Notes under the pieces: generated by a model
The model's database searches: none
What the model was told of the DNA's origin: nothing
The model's input: the letters and a program-made list of their open reading frames with translations, nothing else
Translations under genes and position numbers: made by a program
In this document: piece after piece, positions 62,941-64,000 of the stretch
Numbering within the stretch: position 1 is the first letter of the stretch
Layout: the number at the start of each line of letters is the position of its first letter
Assembly: GCA_037129475.1 (NCBI GenBank)
Contig: JBAXUY010000002.1
Coordinates: 1-64,000, forward strand
From: RGVT01 sp037129475
GTDB lineage: Bacteria > Planctomycetota > Planctomycetia > Pirellulales > UBA1268
Direction of reading: 5' to 3'
DNA: 64,000 nt

Positions 62941-63981
62941 ATGGACGCCCCCCGCCCCTCCGCCGACCCGACGGATGCCGACCTGCTCACGCACGGCCGG
63001 GAGATTCTCCGTGCCGAGGGAGAGGCGATCCTGCGGTCGGCGGACGCACTCGGCGATGCGTTCGCCCGCGCGGTGCGGATCGTGGCCGACTGCACCGGTA
63101 GCGTGGTGGTGACGGGCATCGGCAAGGCGGGGCTCGTGGCGCGGAAGATCTCGGCAACGCTCGCGTCCACCGGCACGCCGAGCCACTTTCTCCATCCCGC
63201 CGAGGCGATGCATGGCGACCTCGGGGCGCTGCGGCGCGACGACGTCGTGCTCGCGCTCTCGCAGTCGGGTGAGACCGAGGAGATCGTGCGGCTCGTGCCG
63301 CACGTGGTGGCCCGCCGCGTGCGGATCGTCGCGCTCACCGGCTCGGCGCAGAGCACGCTTGGCCGTGCGGCAGACGTCGTCGTGCCGACCGGCAGCGTGC
63401 GCGAGGCGTGCACGCTCGGCCTCGCGCCCAGCACGAGCACGTCGCTGATGCTCGCCCTCGGCGACGCGCTGGCGCTCGTGACGAGCGGCCTGCGGCAGTT
63501 CACGCGTGAGGAGTTCGCGGCCCGGCATCCCGGGGGCAGTCTCGGCCGGCAGTTGATGCGCGTCGAGGATGCGATGCGGCCGATTGCCCAGTGTCGGACG
63601 GCCCACCCGGCCGACACGGTGCGCGACGTCTTCGTACGGCCGCTGCCGGTCCGGCGCACCGGGGCGGTGATGATCGTCGACGACGCCGGACGGCTTGCCG
63701 GCATCTTCACCGACAGCGACCTGGCCCGGCTCTTCGAACGGCGCAACGACGCGGCCCTCGACCATCCGATCGGTCGCGTGATGACCGTCCGGCCCGCGAC
63801 GATCCCGCATGGCACCCGGCTCAGCGACGCCCTCGCGATCCTCGAGGCGCGGCGCTTGAGCGAACTGCCGGTGCTCGACGGGGTGGGCCGCGTCGTCGGC
63901 CTGCTCGACATCGTCGATCTCGTCGGCATGGTGCCGCCGGAGATGGTGGATCTGCCCCTCACCACGCCCGCCGCCGCCTGA
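62941..63981 (+). CDS. kdsD: KpsF/GutQ-family arabinose-5-phosphate isomerase
   Basis: 346 residues. An N-terminal SIS domain (VVTGIGKAGLVARKISATLASTGTPSHFLHPAEAMHGDLG, SQSGETEE, PTGSVREACTLGLAPSTST) is followed by two CBS domains from about residue 220. It interconverts ribulose-5-phosphate and arabinose-5-phosphate, the first step to Kdo for lipopolysaccharide. It has no adjacent kds or lpx partner here. The start is ATG 62941; the gene ends 19 bp before the window edge. Confidence 0.94.
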   Translation: MDAPRPSADPTDADLLTHGREILRAEGEAILRSADALGDAFARAVRIVADCTGSVVVTGIGKAGLVARKISATLASTGTPSHFLHPAEAMHGDLGALRRDDVVLALSQSGETEEIVRLVPHVVARRVRIVALTGSAQSTLGRAADVVVPTGSVREACTLGLAPSTSTSLMLALGDALALVTSGLRQFTREEFAARHPGGSLGRQLMRVEDAMRPIAQCRTAHPADTVRDVFVRPLPVRRTGAVMIVDDAGRLAGIFTDSDLARLFERRNDAALDHPIGRVMTVRPATIPHGTRLSDALAILEARRLSELPVLDGVGRVVGLLDIVDLVGMVPPEMVDLPLTTPAAA

Positions 63982-64000
63982 TCAGTGGGGCTGCCGGGCA

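Overview
The window is high-GC DNA with tightly packed, often overlapping genes. It reads as a planctomycete, most likely of the Pirellulales type. Evidence includes a very large surface beta-helix protein with a planctomycete-style N-terminal sorting motif, a DUF4159/MoxR/DUF58/BatA block, two secreted PQQ-like propellers starting near DWPQW/EWPQI, a formyltransferase/hydrolase subunit C (FhcC), and many small palindromic intergenic elements. The assignment rests on family knowledge, not on a 16S gene.

Layout. 1-5069 (minus) is the N-terminal 1,689 residues of a giant parallel beta-helix protein that runs off the left edge. 5248-20850 looks like a natural-product locus. It holds three cyanophycin-synthetase-like ATP-grasp ligases whose Mur-ligase half has decayed, an FcoT-like hotdog protein, two P450s, a PKHD-type 2OG-Fe(II) oxygenase, an acyl-adenylating enzyme, an SDR, two alpha/beta hydrolases, a sugar nucleotidylyltransferase with an RmlC-like cupin, and a flavoprotein with halogenase signatures. 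No NRPS, PKS module or carrier protein is present, so amide bonds would be made by free-standing ligases.

21009-35867 is mostly housekeeping: pdxH, a fatty-acid desaturase, tRNA-Pro(CGG), a PQQ protein, recJ, a YkgJ-type CxxC protein, hisS, a lipoprotein, a zinc membrane peptidase, a P2A cation ATPase and a DUF4159 protein. 35950-42499 is the MoxR, DUF58, BatA-like and VWA operon, followed by a histidine kinase and sigma-54 response regulator pair (42595-45691), lexA and sppA.

48477-49090 is a repeat-rich stretch behind rpsG-rpsL. It is followed by fhcC, three tandem hsp20 genes, a small fatty-acid block (FabZ-like, ACP, FabZ-like, KAS II), a Cys-rich lipoprotein, an MFS transporter, two coupled secreted proteins of unknown role, a second PQQ protein, DUF454, fba, a foldback element and kdsD.

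The most unusual features are the ligase cluster with its dead Mur domains; a hairpin family whose right arm supplies TAG stop codons to neighbouring genes; a natural Arg at the streptomycin-linked position 88 of ribosomal protein S12; 22 Gly-Glu-Asp tripeptides scattered through the beta-helix protein; and a 301-bp foldback element that shares 43 identical bases with a second site.
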